From contig JANXUV010000098.1 of assembly GCA_025356085.1 (NCBI GenBank), positions 1 through 38,710 on the forward strand: 38,710 nt of DNA, written 5' to 3'. This document shows positions 1 through 10,298 of the stretch, piece after piece (positions within the stretch are counted from its first letter, which is position 1; each line of letters opens with the position of its first letter). The translations under genes and the position numbers were made by a program. Source of the stretch: Betaproteobacteria bacterium (GTDB lineage Bacteria; Pseudomonadota; Gammaproteobacteria; Burkholderiales; SG8-39). Under the pieces are notes generated by a model, which was not told the origin of the DNA, searched no databases, and was given only the letters and a program-made list of their open reading frames with translations.

Positions 1-1
1 C

Positions 2-337
2 CAGGACGGCGACAACTTCGTCTTTATGGACAAGGAAAACTATGAGGAATTGCGCCTGTCGGCTGATTTCCTCGAAGGTCAGACCGGCTACCTGCTGCCC
101 AACGCCGACGTGCAGGTCAATCTCTACAACGAGCGCCCGATCGGCGTCGAGCTGCCGGCGTCGGTGGTCCTGACGGTGACCGACACCGAACCGGCGATCA
201 AGAACGCGACCGCCACCAACACCTTCAAAGCCGCCACCACCGAGACCGGCCTCATCGTCCAGGTCCCGCCCTTCATCAGCCAGGGCGAGAAGATCAAGGT
301 GTCGACGAACGACGGCAGCTACATGGAGCGCGCCTGA
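2..337 (+). CDS. efp: Elongation factor P, C-terminal part (5' end outside window)
   Basis: EF-P binds between the P and E sites of the ribosome and relieves stalling at polyproline stretches. The frame is open from base 2 and ends at TGA 335-337, giving about 111 residues against about 185 for a full protein. What remains is the end of the first OB domain and the C-terminal OB domain. Recognisable segments are NADVQVNLYNERPIGVELP, TATNTFKAATTETG and the terminal VPPFISQGEKIKVST. The N-terminal KOW domain, with the modified Arg/Lys tip that would show which modification system is used (EarP or EpmABC), lies outside the window. The next gene begins at or right after the stop, so the two may be cotranscribed. 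Confidence 0.95.
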   Translation, partial: QDGDNFVFMDKENYEELRLSADFLEGQTGYLLPNADVQVNLYNERPIGVELPASVVLTVTDTEPAIKNATATNTFKAATTETGLIVQVPPFISQGEKIKVSTNDGSYMERA

Positions 338-345
338 ACTTTCGT

Positions 346-1344
346 GTGGCGGCGGTGGTTGTCGCGCTCGCCGCTGTCTTCTCCGTGCAGGCGCAAGCCT
401 TCCAGTCCGGCTTTCGGACGCTGAAGTTGCCGTACTACGACGGGTACATCGATGTCGCGCTCTGGTATCCGAGCGCCGCCGCCGAGGCCGACAAGAGTTT
501 TGGCGCGTACCGGATGCAGGTTGCGACGGGCGCACCGGCCGCGCCCGGCAAGTTTCCGCTGGTGGTCATCTCGCACGGCACCGGCGGCAGTTCGTTCGGG
601 CACAATCGCTTCGCGCTGGCGCTTGCCAGGGCCGGCTTCGTCGTTGCCGCGCCGGAGCATCCCGGGGACAACTACCGCGACCGCTCGCTGGTGGCGGACG
701 CGCGCTACGGCTACGAGCGGCCGCGGCAGGTATCGCGCGTAATCGACTTCCTGCTAGCCGAACCTGAATGGAAGGACCGCATCGACCGCGACCGCGTCGG
801 CGCCATCGGTCATTCGGCGGGCGGCTACACCGTCGCCGCCCTGATCGGCGGCGTTCCCGACTGGAGCCGGCTGCGTGTGCATTGCGAGACCGTCAAGGAC
901 GATCCCGCCTGCGTTTTCCGTGACCCGAAACTCGGCGTCGCGCCGGGCGACCCAGCGCCGCTGGTACTGCCCACCTCGGTCGCGGCCTCGGGCAGCGTGG
1001 CCGACCCTCGCATCCACGCGGCCGTGCTGCTGGCCCCGCTTGGCGTGCCGTTCGTGCCGGGATCGTTCAAGGAGTCGAAGGCGACCGTGCTGCTGATCGG
1101 CGCCGAGTTCGACGAAGCGCTGGCGAGGCAGTACCACTATGGATACCTGCGCCAGCAGCTCCCGTCCGCAACAGCGCGCCTTGCCCCGGGCGCAGGCCAC
1201 TATTCGTTCATATCGCTACCGGTCGCGGAATTCCGCGCGGCGTTCGGCCCCGCGGCGAAGGATCCCTCAGGCTTCGACCGCGAGACCTTGCAGGCGCAGT
1301 TGTCAGCCGAGATCGTGGAGTTTTTCAGCAAGACGCTGCGCTAA
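346..1344 (+). CDS. Secreted alpha/beta hydrolase, dienelactone-hydrolase-like
   Basis: This is probably an exported serine hydrolase; the substrate is unknown. The N-terminus is a hydrophobic signal-like stretch ending in Ala-Gln-Ala. The fold markers are VVISHGTGG (oxyanion region, about residues 73-81), the nucleophile elbow GHSAGG (Ser157, counted from GTG 346), an acidic candidate in LLIGAEFDEA, and a C-terminal GAGHYSF supplying the catalytic His. Overall it resembles predicted dienelactone or platelet-activating-factor-acetylhydrolase-like enzymes. The start is uncertain. GTG 346 gives a signal peptide with no basic residue and no spaced Shine-Dalgarno. CTG 334 overlaps the efp stop (CTGA), follows GGAG at 325-328 by 5 nt, and adds an N-F-R basic n-region. 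It converges on the gabD-like gene with a 25-bp gap and no visible terminator. Confidence 0.8.
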   Translation: MAAVVVALAAVFSVQAQAFQSGFRTLKLPYYDGYIDVALWYPSAAAEADKSFGAYRMQVATGAPAAPGKFPLVVISHGTGGSSFGHNRFALALARAGFVVAAPEHPGDNYRDRSLVADARYGYERPRQVSRVIDFLLAEPEWKDRIDRDRVGAIGHSAGGYTVAALIGGVPDWSRLRVHCETVKDDPACVFRDPKLGVAPGDPAPLVLPTSVAASGSVADPRIHAAVLLAPLGVPFVPGSFKESKATVLLIGAEFDEALARQYHYGYLRQQLPSATARLAPGAGHYSFISLPVAEFRAAFGPAAKDPSGFDRETLQAQLSAEIVEFFSKTLR

Positions 1345-1369
1345 CTGCGGACACTCGCCGCTGATCCGA

Positions 1370-2812
1370 TCAGACCCCGGCTTGCGATACGAACTTGGTA
1401 TTCAGGTAAGCCTCGATTGCATCGGCACCGCCTTCTGTGCCGTAGCCTGAATCCTTTACCCCGCCGAATGGCACCTCTGGCAACGCCAGCCCGAGGTGGT
1501 TGATGGTCATCATGCCCACTTCAACTTCAGCCGCAATGGCGTTGGCCGTCTTGGCTGATTTCGTGAACGCATAGGACGCCAGCCCGAACGGCAGGCGATT
1601 TGCTTCAGTCACGGCGTCGTCGAAGGTCTTGAAGGGATTGATCACCGCCAGCGGACCGAACGGCTCCTCGTTCATGGTCCTCGCGGTGTTGGGCACTTCA
1701 GTCACCACTGTTGGCTCGAAAAAATTGCCCTTGTCGCCGATGCGATGGCCGCCGGTGCGAATCTTGCCGCCGCTTTTCTTCGCGTCCGCGACATGCGCGT
1801 CCATCGAAACGGTACGGCGCGAATTGGCCAGCGCGCCCATGGTATTGCTCTGCTCCATGCCGTTGCCGACCTTGAGCGCCTTGGCGTGCTCGGTGAATTT
1901 GCCGACGAAGCTCTCGTAGACCTTTTCCTGCACCAGGAAGCGGGTCGGCGCGACGCAGACCTGCCCGGCGTTGCGGAACTTGCCAAACGCGAGCAGCTTT
2001 GCCGCCGAATCCACGTCGGCATCCTCGAACACGATCACCGGCGCGTGGCCGCCTAGTTCCATCGTGACCCGCTTCATATGCTGCCCGGCCAGCGCGGCGA
2101 GCTGTTTGCCCACCACCGTGGATCCGGTAAACGTCACCTTGCGGATAACCGGGCTCGGGATCAGGTACTGCGAGATCTCGGCCGGCACGCCGAACACGAG
2201 GCCGATCACGCCCGCCGGCACGCCCGCGTCGTGGAAAGCGCGCAGCAATTCGGCCGGCGAGGCCGGGGTCTCCTCGGGCGCCTTGACGATGATCGAGCAG
2301 CCGGTGGCGACCGCCGCGGACAGCTTGCGCACGATCTGGTTGACGGGGAAATTCCATGGCGTGAACGCCGCCACCGGCCCCACCGGTTCCTTGATGGCGA
2401 GTTGGTAGATGCCCGGCGCGCGGGCCGGGATGATGCGGCCGTAGGCGCGGCGGCCTTCCTCGGCGAACCAGTCGATGGTGTCGGCGCCTGCGAGAATCTC
2501 CATCTTCGCTTCCGCCAGCGGCTTGCCCTGCTCCTGGGTCATCAGCGGCGCGATGGCGTCGGCACGCGAGCGCAGCAGTTCGGCGGCCTTGCGCATCACC
2601 TGGTAGCGCGCGAAGGCGCCGGCCTTGCGCCAGACCTGGAACCCCTTGGCCGCCGCTTCCAGCGCGCGGTCGAGGTCGGCTTTTTCCGCGTGCGCGAACG
2701 CACCGATGGTTTCTCCGGTGGCCGGATTGACGACCGGCAGCGTCTTGCCGGAAGCCGCGTCGCACCACTTTCCGTCGATGAGAAGCTGAACTTTTGGGTA
2801 GGTCATTTTCAT
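1370..2812 (-). CDS. gabD: NAD(P)-dependent aldehyde dehydrogenase, succinate-semialdehyde dehydrogenase type
   Basis: It oxidises an aldehyde, probably succinate semialdehyde or a close relative, to the acid with NAD(P). The 480-residue length suits the class. Catalytic markers are TPWNFP with Asn154, MELGGHAP with the general base Glu252, and NAGQVCVAP with the nucleophile Cys286; FTGSTVVGK is the cofactor-side loop. Two positions differ from textbook GabD: the cofactor motif reads KAPEETP rather than KPAE-type, and the active-site stretch is GQVCVAPTR rather than GQTCVCANR, so exact substrate is open. The ATG at 2812 overlaps the nagZ stop (ATGA). A second ATG at 2806 lies at a better distance (8 nt) from AGGAG and could be the true start. 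It is last in the long minus-strand run. Confidence 0.85.
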   Translation of the reverse strand: MKMTYPKVQLLIDGKWCDAASGKTLPVVNPATGETIGAFAHAEKADLDRALEAAAKGFQVWRKAGAFARYQVMRKAAELLRSRADAIAPLMTQEQGKPLAEAKMEILAGADTIDWFAEEGRRAYGRIIPARAPGIYQLAIKEPVGPVAAFTPWNFPVNQIVRKLSAAVATGCSIIVKAPEETPASPAELLRAFHDAGVPAGVIGLVFGVPAEISQYLIPSPVIRKVTFTGSTVVGKQLAALAGQHMKRVTMELGGHAPVIVFEDADVDSAAKLLAFGKFRNAGQVCVAPTRFLVQEKVYESFVGKFTEHAKALKVGNGMEQSNTMGALANSRRTVSMDAHVADAKKSGGKIRTGGHRIGDKGNFFEPTVVTEVPNTARTMNEEPFGPLAVINPFKTFDDAVTEANRLPFGLASYAFTKSAKTANAIAAEVEVGMMTINHLGLALPEVPFGGVKDSGYGTEGGADAIEAYLNTKFVSQAGV

Positions 2813-3840
2813 TTCTCCTGGGGAATGTTCTTCAGCAATTCGAGCGCTTCGCGGTAGGCGACGCTCTTCCTGAAATCGCGCCCGCCGCGGCGCCTCATTT
2901 TTTCAATTCTTTCTGGAAAAGAAACAGAAACCGAGGCAAGCGATTCCAGCAGCAATTCCTGCTCCTTCGGCTTCTGGCACAGCAGTACCTGGTCGCAGCC
3001 CGCCGCCATCGCTGCCTGCGCCCGCTCGGGCACGCCGCCGGCAGTGCTCGCGCCCTCCATCGACAGGTCGTCGCTGTAGATCAGGCCGTCGAATCCCAAC
3101 TTGCCGCGCAGGACTTCCTGCAACCAGTAGCGGGAGTAGCCCGCCGGTTCGGGATCCGCCTGCGCGTAGACGACGTGCGCTGGCATGACAGCGGCCAGTC
3201 CGGCCTTGATCGCCGCCTGGTACGGCACCAGGTCCTTGCGGAACAGGTCCTTCGCCGGCCGCTCGTCGCGCGGCACGGCAACGTGCGAGTCCGCGGCGGC
3301 GAAACCGTGTCCCGGGAAATGCTTGCCGACGGCGGCCATGCCGCCCCCCGCCAGGCCTTCGATGAGCTGCGCGGCCAGTACGCCAACCGCGATGGGGTCG
3401 TAGTGGAACGCCCGGTGGCCGATCACCGCGCTTGAGCCATAGTCGAGGTCGAGGACCGGCGTGAAGCTGAAATCCACGCCGTGCGCTCCCAGCTCCGCAG
3501 CGATGACCGTGCCGACCGCTCGCGCCGTACGCCGGGCGCCTTCACGGTCCCGGTCCCACAGCACGCCGAGCCTGCGCATCGGCGGGATGGCGGTGAAGCC
3601 GAGAGCGAAGCGCTGCACGCGCCCGCCTTCGTGGTCCACGCAGATCGGCAGTTCCGGATCCCGCAGATGGGAGATCTCCTCGGTGAGCGCGAGCAGCTGC
3701 TCCGGGCTTTCGTAGTTGTAGGCGAACAGGATGACGCCGCCGGCCGCCGGGTGCAGCAGGCGGTGGCGGTCATCGTCCGTGAGCGCGGGTCCGGTGGGAT
3801 CGAGCACCACCGTCCCGAGCGGAATCTTCAGTCTTCGCAT
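2809..3840 (-). CDS. nagZ: Beta-N-acetylhexosaminidase (cell-wall recycling)
   Basis: This cytoplasmic GH3 enzyme removes GlcNAc from anhydromuropeptides during peptidoglycan recycling. Family motifs run in order: [11 protein letters not shown] (about 68-78), KHFPGHG (173-179) followed by Asp184-Ser-His186 of the acid/base loop, and the nucleophile segment [10 protein letters not shown] (255-264). The length of 343 aa is typical. Its start overlaps acpS by 13 bp and its stop overlaps the downstream dehydrogenase (ATGA), which suggests translational coupling. The acpS-nagZ pairing is common in betaproteobacteria. The C-terminal tail is a little longer than in enterobacterial NagZ and is rich in basic residues. 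Confidence 0.96.
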   Translation of the reverse strand: MRRLKIPLGTVVLDPTGPALTDDDRHRLLHPAAGGVILFAYNYESPEQLLALTEEISHLRDPELPICVDHEGGRVQRFALGFTAIPPMRRLGVLWDRDREGARRTARAVGTVIAAELGAHGVDFSFTPVLDLDYGSSAVIGHRAFHYDPIAVGVLAAQLIEGLAGGGMAAVGKHFPGHGFAAADSHVAVPRDERPAKDLFRKDLVPYQAAIKAGLAAVMPAHVVYAQADPEPAGYSRYWLQEVLRGKLGFDGLIYSDDLSMEGASTAGGVPERAQAAMAAGCDQVLLCQKPKEQELLLESLASVSVSFPERIEKMRRRGGRDFRKSVAYREALELLKNIPQEK

Positions 3841-4211
3841 TCCAGGATGACGGTGGCGGAAGCGATTTCCTTCTCGTCCGTGAGAGACAAATGGGATCTG
3901 CCGATTTTCCGTTCGCGCATGAATTTCCGCAGAGGCGGCGAAAATTCAAGCTGCGGCTTGCCGGACTTCAAATTGACCACCCAGACGCCGTGCCAGTTGG
4001 CCGGCGCGTGGATGCCGGTGCCCAGCGCCTTGGTGAAGGCTTCCTTGGCGGCGAAGCGCTTGGCGAGGTAGGCAACCGGCTGCTTGTGGAGGCGGAAGCG
4101 CTTCAACTCCGGCTCGCAGAGGATGCGCTGCGCGAATTTATCGCCAAAGCGCTTCAGCACCCGTTCCACCCGCTTGAGTTCGATGAGATCGGTGCCGACG
4201 CCGTAGATCAT
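3828..4211 (-). CDS. acpS: Holo-[acyl-carrier-protein] synthase
   Basis: AcpS transfers 4'-phosphopantetheine from CoA to the active serine of apo-ACP, here probably the product of acpP in the same run. The N-terminal GVGTDLIELKRVE carries the Mg-binding Asp (residue 8), the central LAKRFAAKEAFTKALGTG carries the second acidic ligand and the CoA-binding lysines, and SLTDE follows near the end. The length of 127 aa is normal. The ATG at 4211 overlaps the pdxJ stop, the same pdxJ-acpS coupling known from Escherichia coli. Confidence 0.97.
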   Translation of the reverse strand: MIYGVGTDLIELKRVERVLKRFGDKFAQRILCEPELKRFRLHKQPVAYLAKRFAAKEAFTKALGTGIHAPANWHGVWVVNLKSGKPQLEFSPPLRKFMRERKIGRSHLSLTDEKEIASATVILECED

Positions 4212-4954
4212 CGCGCGGCATCCGTGATCAACCGCTTCATCTCGCGAACAGCCTCGCGCATGCCGACGAACAGGGCGCGGGAAACGATCGCGTGGCCGAT
4301 GTGCAGTTCGCGCAGGCCGTCCAGCCGTGCCACGGGCTGCACGTTGAAATAATTCAGCGCATGCCCTGCGTTGAAGCGCATGCCGAGCGCGCGAATTCTT
4401 TCACCGGATTTTTTTATTTTTTTCAGCTGCAAAACAACTGCCGGGCTTTCTGCGTCCCTGCCTTTGGCATGGAAGGCATGCGCATAGGGGCCTGTGTGCA
4501 TCTCGCATACCGAGGCGCCGATGCGCTTCGCCGCCTCGACCTGCTTCAGGTCGGGATCGATGAATACCGATACCACGATGCCCGCAGCCGCGAGCTTCAC
4601 CACCACCTGCTTCAGCTTCTTTTCCTGGGAGACGATGTCGAGGCCGCCCTCGGTGGTGACCTCATGCCGGCCCTCGGGTACCAGCATCGCCATTTCCGGC
4701 TTGATGCGGCGCGCGATGACGACCATCTCGTCGGTGGCCGCCATTTCGAGGTTCAGCTTGATGTGCGTGAGCTCGCGCAGGCGGCTCACGTCCTTGTCCT
4801 GGATGTGGCGGCGGTCTTCGCGCAGGTGTACGGTGATGCCGTCCGCGCCGCCAAGGTGCGCCTCCACCGCGGCCCAGACCGGATCGGGCTCGTAAGTGCG
4901 CCGCGCCTGGCGCACCGTGGCGACGTGGTCGACGTTGACGCCGAGTTCGATCAC
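4208..4954 (-). CDS. pdxJ: Pyridoxine 5'-phosphate synthase
   Basis: PdxJ condenses 1-deoxyxylulose-5-phosphate with 3-amino-2-oxopropyl phosphate to form pyridoxine 5'-phosphate, the last ring-forming step of DXP-dependent vitamin B6 synthesis. Diagnostic segments are GVNVDHVATVRQARR at the N-terminus, GADGITVHLREDRRHI with the catalytic His, LNLEMAATDEM, and CEMHTGPYA. The length of 248 aa is typical for this TIM-barrel protein. The start is GTG at 4954 and overlaps the recO stop (GTGA). The recO-pdxJ-acpS order is conserved across proteobacteria. Confidence 0.97.
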   Translation of the reverse strand: MIELGVNVDHVATVRQARRTYEPDPVWAAVEAHLGGADGITVHLREDRRHIQDKDVSRLRELTHIKLNLEMAATDEMVVIARRIKPEMAMLVPEGRHEVTTEGGLDIVSQEKKLKQVVVKLAAAGIVVSVFIDPDLKQVEAAKRIGASVCEMHTGPYAHAFHAKGRDAESPAVVLQLKKIKKSGERIRALGMRFNAGHALNYFNVQPVARLDGLRELHIGHAIVSRALFVGMREAVREMKRLITDAAR

Positions 4955-5676
4955 AGGTCCTGCAGCTCCGAAAGTACGGCGCGCGTATGCAGCGCCTGGC
5001 CGCCCAGCCGGTCGGCGATCAGCGCGCGCATCAGGCGCCGCGCCTCTTCGCGCGTGCGCGCGTTGTCGTAGTCGTCTGCCGCCATGTCGAGCAAGGTCCT
5101 GCCGCTGATCACAGAATCGCCGTCCTGCCGGCGGGTCTCTACCGGCCCGCGCTCCGCCTCATAGGCGTAGCGCTTGTCCGGTTCGATCGCCGCGCCGTGT
5201 TCCGCCTCGCGATCGAGCACGGGAGCATACCCGAGTTCGGCCAGCATCCTGCGCTCGAAGCCGCGCAGGATGGCGGACTGCATCGTCGTCCGCGCCGAGC
5301 CTTCAGCCAGCCGCGCCATTGCGGCACTGTACGCGTCGAACAAAGCCTCGTGCGCGTCGTCGCGCGGCAGCAGGCGCAGCAGCAGCTCGTTGATGTAGAA
5401 GCCGCACATCAGCCCGACGCCGGCAAGCGACTTCTGCCCCCCGCCCCACTCCACCGCGATCAGGGTGCCCAGCTCCGCCGACGCGCTCCAGGTCAGACGC
5501 AGCGGATGGAAGGCGAGCAGCACGCCGCGCATCGCGGAGCGCGGCCGCCGCGCGCCGCGCGCAAGCAGCCCCACGCGGCCGTACCGTCGCGTAAAAACCT
5601 CGACGATGAGGCTGGTTTCCTTGTACGGGTAGGCATGCAGCACGAAACCCGGCTCCAGTTCGGCTCTGCGCTTCAT
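4951..5676 (-). CDS. recO: DNA repair protein RecO
   Basis: RecO acts in the RecFOR pathway, annealing SSB-coated single strands and helping load RecA at gaps. The N-terminal OB-fold is visible in the opening residues (GFVLHAYPYKETSLIVEVFT, then GRVGLLARGARR), followed by the helical domain with CGFYINELLLRLLPRDDAH. The zinc-finger cysteines of some Gram-positive RecO proteins are absent, as is usual in proteobacteria. It begins 7 nt after the era stop and overlaps pdxJ by 4 nt. Confidence 0.93.
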   Translation of the reverse strand: MKRRAELEPGFVLHAYPYKETSLIVEVFTRRYGRVGLLARGARRPRSAMRGVLLAFHPLRLTWSASAELGTLIAVEWGGGQKSLAGVGLMCGFYINELLLRLLPRDDAHEALFDAYSAAMARLAEGSARTTMQSAILRGFERRMLAELGYAPVLDREAEHGAAIEPDKRYAYEAERGPVETRRQDGDSVISGRTLLDMAADDYDNARTREEARRLMRALIADRLGGQALHTRAVLSELQDL

Positions 5677-5683
5677 GAAGGCC

Positions 5684-6595
5684 TCAACCGTATCCCAGCT
5701 GCTTCAGCAAGCGTGCGTCGCCGGTCCAGTCTCTCTTTACCTTGACCCAAACGCCCAGGTAGACCTTGCCGTCGAACAGCCGCTCCATGTCCTTGCGCGC
5801 GGCGCTGGAGATGCGCTTGAGCTGCTCGCCGCCGGCGCCGATCACGATCGCCTTCTGGCTGTCGCGCTCGACCCAGATCGTCATTTCGATGCGCCGGAAA
5901 GGCGTCCCGCTCCTCCCCCGCCCTTCCTCCTCCTTGAAGCTCTCCAGCGCGACATCGCAACGGTAGGGCAGCTCTTCGCCCAGCAGCTGGAACAGCTTCT
6001 CCCGCAGGATTTCCATGGCGAAGAAGCGTTCGTCCTTGTCGGTGATCTGGTCCGCGGGATACGCCGCGGGGCCCTCCGGCAGGAGGCCTTCGACGACTTT
6101 CAGGAGCTCGGGCAGGTTCCTGCCGCTGCGCGCGGACACCGGCACGATCGCCTCGAACGAGCGCTCTTTCTGCAGCCGCTCGACGAAAGGAAGCAATTCC
6201 CGCTGGTTTTTCACCAGGTCGATCTTGTTCACCGCCAGCACCACGCGCTGCTCATCCGGAATCCGCGCCAGCACTTCGCGGTCCGCCTCCGCGAAACGCA
6301 GCGCTTCCACCACGAAGACGGTGACGTCGCAGTCGCGCGCGCCGTCAGTCGCCTGGCGGTTGAGCGCGCGGTTCAGCACGTTGACATGCTTGGTCTGGTA
6401 GCCGGGCAGGTCGACGAAGATGTACTGGCAGGTCTCGGTGGTCAGGATCCCGGCCAGCGTGCGGCGGGTGGTCTGCGCTTTCGGGGACACCATGGCGATC
6501 TTTTCGCCGACCAGCTTGTTGAGCAGGCTCGACTTGCCGGTGTTGGGGCGCCCCGCGAGCGCCACCGTGCCGCAACGGAACACCATGCCCGTCAT
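5684..6595 (-). CDS. era: GTPase Era
   Basis: Era is a membrane-associated GTPase that binds the 3' end of 16S rRNA and assists 30S maturation. Counting from the chosen start: G1 P-loop GRPNTGKS (15-22), G2 region with AQTTRRT, G3 DLPG, G4 NKID, and a C-terminal KH domain ending VKVKRDWTGD. The length is 303 aa. The reading frame stays open upstream, but the ATG at 6595 overlaps the rnc stop (ATGA) and matches the usual short Era N-terminus, so I reject the longer start. The rnc-era pairing is the classic bacterial arrangement. Confidence 0.97.
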   Translation of the reverse strand: MTGMVFRCGTVALAGRPNTGKSSLLNKLVGEKIAMVSPKAQTTRRTLAGILTTETCQYIFVDLPGYQTKHVNVLNRALNRQATDGARDCDVTVFVVEALRFAEADREVLARIPDEQRVVLAVNKIDLVKNQRELLPFVERLQKERSFEAIVPVSARSGRNLPELLKVVEGLLPEGPAAYPADQITDKDERFFAMEILREKLFQLLGEELPYRCDVALESFKEEEGRGRSGTPFRRIEMTIWVERDSQKAIVIGAGGEQLKRISSAARKDMERLFDGKVYLGVWVKVKRDWTGDARLLKQLGYG

Positions 6596-7263
6596 GCGTT
6601 GATCTGCCTGAGCAGGTTTTCCGCGGCCTGCTGCTCGGCGAGGCGCCGCGAGCTGCCGCTGCCGGTGGCTCGAAGGCCGAGGCCGGCGGCCACGCATTCC
6701 ACCTCAAAGACCTGCTTGTGGGCGGCGCCGACGGTGGCGACGACGCGGTACTCGGGAAGCTTCTGCTTGCGCCCCTGCAGCAGCTCCTGCAGGCTGGTCT
6801 TCGCATCTTTCGCCGGCTGGCGCGGATCGAGCTTTCCCAGCGCCTCGCCAAAGGTATGGCGCACCGCCGTGCGCACCGCCTCATAGCCGCCGTCCAGGAA
6901 AACCGCGCCGTAAGTCGCTTCCAGCGCGTCGGCCAGGATCGAGGAGCGGTCCGCGCCGCCGCTGGAAACTTCGCCCTCGCCCAGGCGCAGGAAACCGGAC
7001 AGCCCGATCGCGCGCGCCACTGCCGCCAGCGCCGCTTCGCGCACCAGGCTGGCCCGCAGGCGCGACAGCTCGCCTTCGGCGATATCGGGAAAGCGCGCGT
7101 ACAGCTCCTCGGCCACCACGCAGCCGATCACGCCGTCGCCAAGGAACTCCAGGCGCTCGTTGTGCGGTGAGCCGAAACTGCGATGCGTGAGCGCCTGCGA
7201 GAGCAGCGACGGAGTCTTGAAGCGGTGGCCGATGCGCCGCTCGAGTACCGGGTGGCGGGCCAC
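6592..7263 (-). CDS. rnc: Ribonuclease III
   Basis: RNase III cleaves double-stranded RNA, processing the rRNA precursor and some mRNAs. The signature NERLEFLGD carries catalytic Glu39 and Asp43, and ILADALEATYGAVFLD provides the second acidic cluster. A C-terminal dsRNA-binding domain starts around DAKTSLQELLQGRKQ. At 223 aa it is of normal size. The start is GTG at 7263 with no clear Shine-Dalgarno, 16 nt after the DUF4845 gene. The residue after the signature Asp is Gly (FLGDG) where Ser is usual; the metal ligands are intact, so activity is expected. Confidence 0.96.
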   Translation of the reverse strand: MARHPVLERRIGHRFKTPSLLSQALTHRSFGSPHNERLEFLGDGVIGCVVAEELYARFPDIAEGELSRLRASLVREAALAAVARAIGLSGFLRLGEGEVSSGGADRSSILADALEATYGAVFLDGGYEAVRTAVRHTFGEALGKLDPRQPAKDAKTSLQELLQGRKQKLPEYRVVATVGAAHKQVFEVECVAAGLGLRATGSGSSRRLAEQQAAENLLRQINA

Positions 7264-7279
7264 CGTCGCGGAGGGAACG

Positions 7280-7636
7280 CTATTCCTTCGAACTGGCGTT
7301 GAAATCGATGTAAATGCCGATATTGCCGACCAGCGGGATCTCCTTGCGGTAGGAGACCGAGATCATCAGCCCGCCGCTGTCCTTGGTCACTTCCAGGTCC
7401 GATCCCTTGACCGATTCGATGGTGTCGACCACGGCGCGGTTGTCGAAGGAACTGCGGATCTCTTTGACCGTGGCGCCCCCTTTCGACTCCGTGGCGAGCG
7501 CGTTGACCGCCTTCTTGATGGCGAAGTATTCGATGTAGGACGGCGTCAGCTTCAGCGCGACCATCGCCAGCACGATGACGATCGCGGACCCGACCATGAG
7601 ACCGCCCAAGCCGATACCGAGTTGCTTTTTGCGCAT
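7280..7636 (-). CDS. DUF4845 membrane-anchored protein of unknown function
   Basis: This small protein (118 aa) has one N-terminal transmembrane helix (roughly residues 6-28, GIGLGGLMVGSAIVIVLAMV) and a soluble, presumably periplasmic domain with SYRKEIPLVGNIGIYIDF near the end. It matches the DUF4845 family, which sits between lepB and rnc in betaproteobacteria and some gammaproteobacteria; no function is established. The chosen ATG at 7636 is preceded by AGGGAG at a suitable distance, and the upstream extension is not needed. Spacing to both neighbours is 16 nt, so it is surely in the same transcript. The position next to signal peptidase suggests an envelope role, which is inference only. 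Confidence 0.85.
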   Translation of the reverse strand: MRKKQLGIGLGGLMVGSAIVIVLAMVALKLTPSYIEYFAIKKAVNALATESKGGATVKEIRSSFDNRAVVDTIESVKGSDLEVTKDSGGLMISVSYRKEIPLVGNIGIYIDFNASSKE

Positions 7637-7652
7637 GTCTGGTTCTCCCTGT

Positions 7653-8437
7653 TTACCGAAACGTGCCAAAGCGGCCGAGCTCGTTCAGGTTGAGCCAGAT
7701 GAAGAACGCCTTGCCGACGATGTTCTCATCCGGCACGAAGCCCCAGACCCGGCTGTCGCTTGAATTGTCCCTGTTGTCGCCCATCATGAAGTAATGGCCC
7801 GGCGGCACCGTGCACACCAAGCCGCCGCTATTGTAGTCGCAGTTGCCGGAATGCCTGAATTCCATGCTGCGGCCGACGAAACCGGGGGCATCCTTTTCCA
7901 GGATGATCTCGTGCTCGGCGCCGTCGAAGCTCTCCATGAAGCGGGGGTAGTACTGCAGCCGCTCGCGCGATTCGTAGTCCGCCAGCGCGCGGCGCGGCAC
8001 CGGCTTGCCGTTCACGTTTAGCGCCTTGTCCCGGTACTCGATGCGGTCGCCCGGCACGCCCACCACCCGCTTGATGTAGTCGAGCGAGGGGTCCGCGGGA
8101 TAGCGGAACACCATCACGTCGCCGCGCTGCGGGCTGCCGACGTCCGCGACCTTCACGTTCGCCACCGGCAGGCGGATGCCGTAGGCGAACTTGTTGACCA
8201 GGATGAAATCGCCGACCAGCAGCGTCGGGATCATTGAGCCCGAGGGGATCTTGAACGGCTCGACCAGGAACGAACGCAGGAAAAACACGATCAGGATTAC
8301 CGGGAAGAAGCTGATCGAGTACTCGACCCACCATGGTTGTGCCGCTCCGGCCGCCCTTCGTTTTCTCAGGAAATACTTGTCAAAAAGCCAGACCAGGCCC
8401 GTTATCACCAGCAGGAGCAGAAGAAAAAGCGCAAAAC

Positions 8438-8441
<4 letters not shown>
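7653..8441 (-). CDS. lepB: Signal peptidase I
   Basis: LepB removes signal peptides from exported proteins at the periplasmic face of the inner membrane. Two N-terminal transmembrane segments (about 3-20 and 42-60) precede the catalytic domain. PSGSMIPTL supplies nucleophile Ser69, [11 protein letters not shown] supplies the general base Lys124, and [11 protein letters not shown] is the conserved box E. The length of 262 aa is shorter than E. coli LepB (324) but normal for betaproteobacteria. Its ATG overlaps the lepA stop (ATGA), reproducing the widespread lepA-lepB pair. Confidence 0.97.
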
Positions 8442-10237
<1,796 letters not shown>

Positions 10238-10244
10238 ATGCAAA

Positions 10245-10264
10245 GAGGGTGCCGAAGCACCCTC
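10245..10264 (-). other. TTCG-capped hairpin immediately upstream of lepA
   Basis: On the minus strand a perfect 8-bp stem, GAGGGTGC with GCACCCTC, is closed by a TTCG loop, the very stable UUCG tetraloop. It is followed by TTTGCAT and then the lepA ATG. It lies between the small secreted-protein gene and lepA. It could weakly terminate upstream transcription (the T run is only three long), protect the 5' end of a short lepA transcript, or control lepA translation. The GGAGG in its 5' arm is too far from ATG 10237 to serve as an ordinary ribosome binding site unless the stem folds. Confidence 0.7.
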
Positions 10265-10270
10265 CATGAC

Positions 10271-10283
10271 CGCTATTTTACCG
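10271..10283 (-). promoter_or_regulatory. Candidate -10 region for lepA (TAAAAT)
   Basis: The minus strand reads CGGTAAAATAGCG here, with TAAAAT at 10280-10275 as a 5-of-6 match to the sigma-70 -10 box. No convincing -35 is present. Transcription would begin near 10268, placing the TTCG hairpin at the extreme 5' end of the lepA message. The same 13-mer occurs upstream of acpP at 16181-16193. Confidence 0.4.
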
Positions 10284-10298
10284 CAATGCGGCGCGCCG

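Noticed and set aside
336-341. GAACTT near the efp stop as a sigma-E -35 box
   Set aside because: No TCTGA-like element occurs at the required 16-nt spacing downstream.
6596-6697. Longer era with 34 extra N-terminal residues
   Set aside because: The extension overlaps rnc coding sequence, is Arg/Pro-rich and lies outside the Era family. ATG 6595 overlaps the rnc stop as ATGA.
10245-10264. Intrinsic terminator call for the TTCG hairpin
   Set aside because: Only three T residues follow the stem and the hairpin sits 7 nt before the lepA start, so I list it as a leader hairpin of uncertain function.
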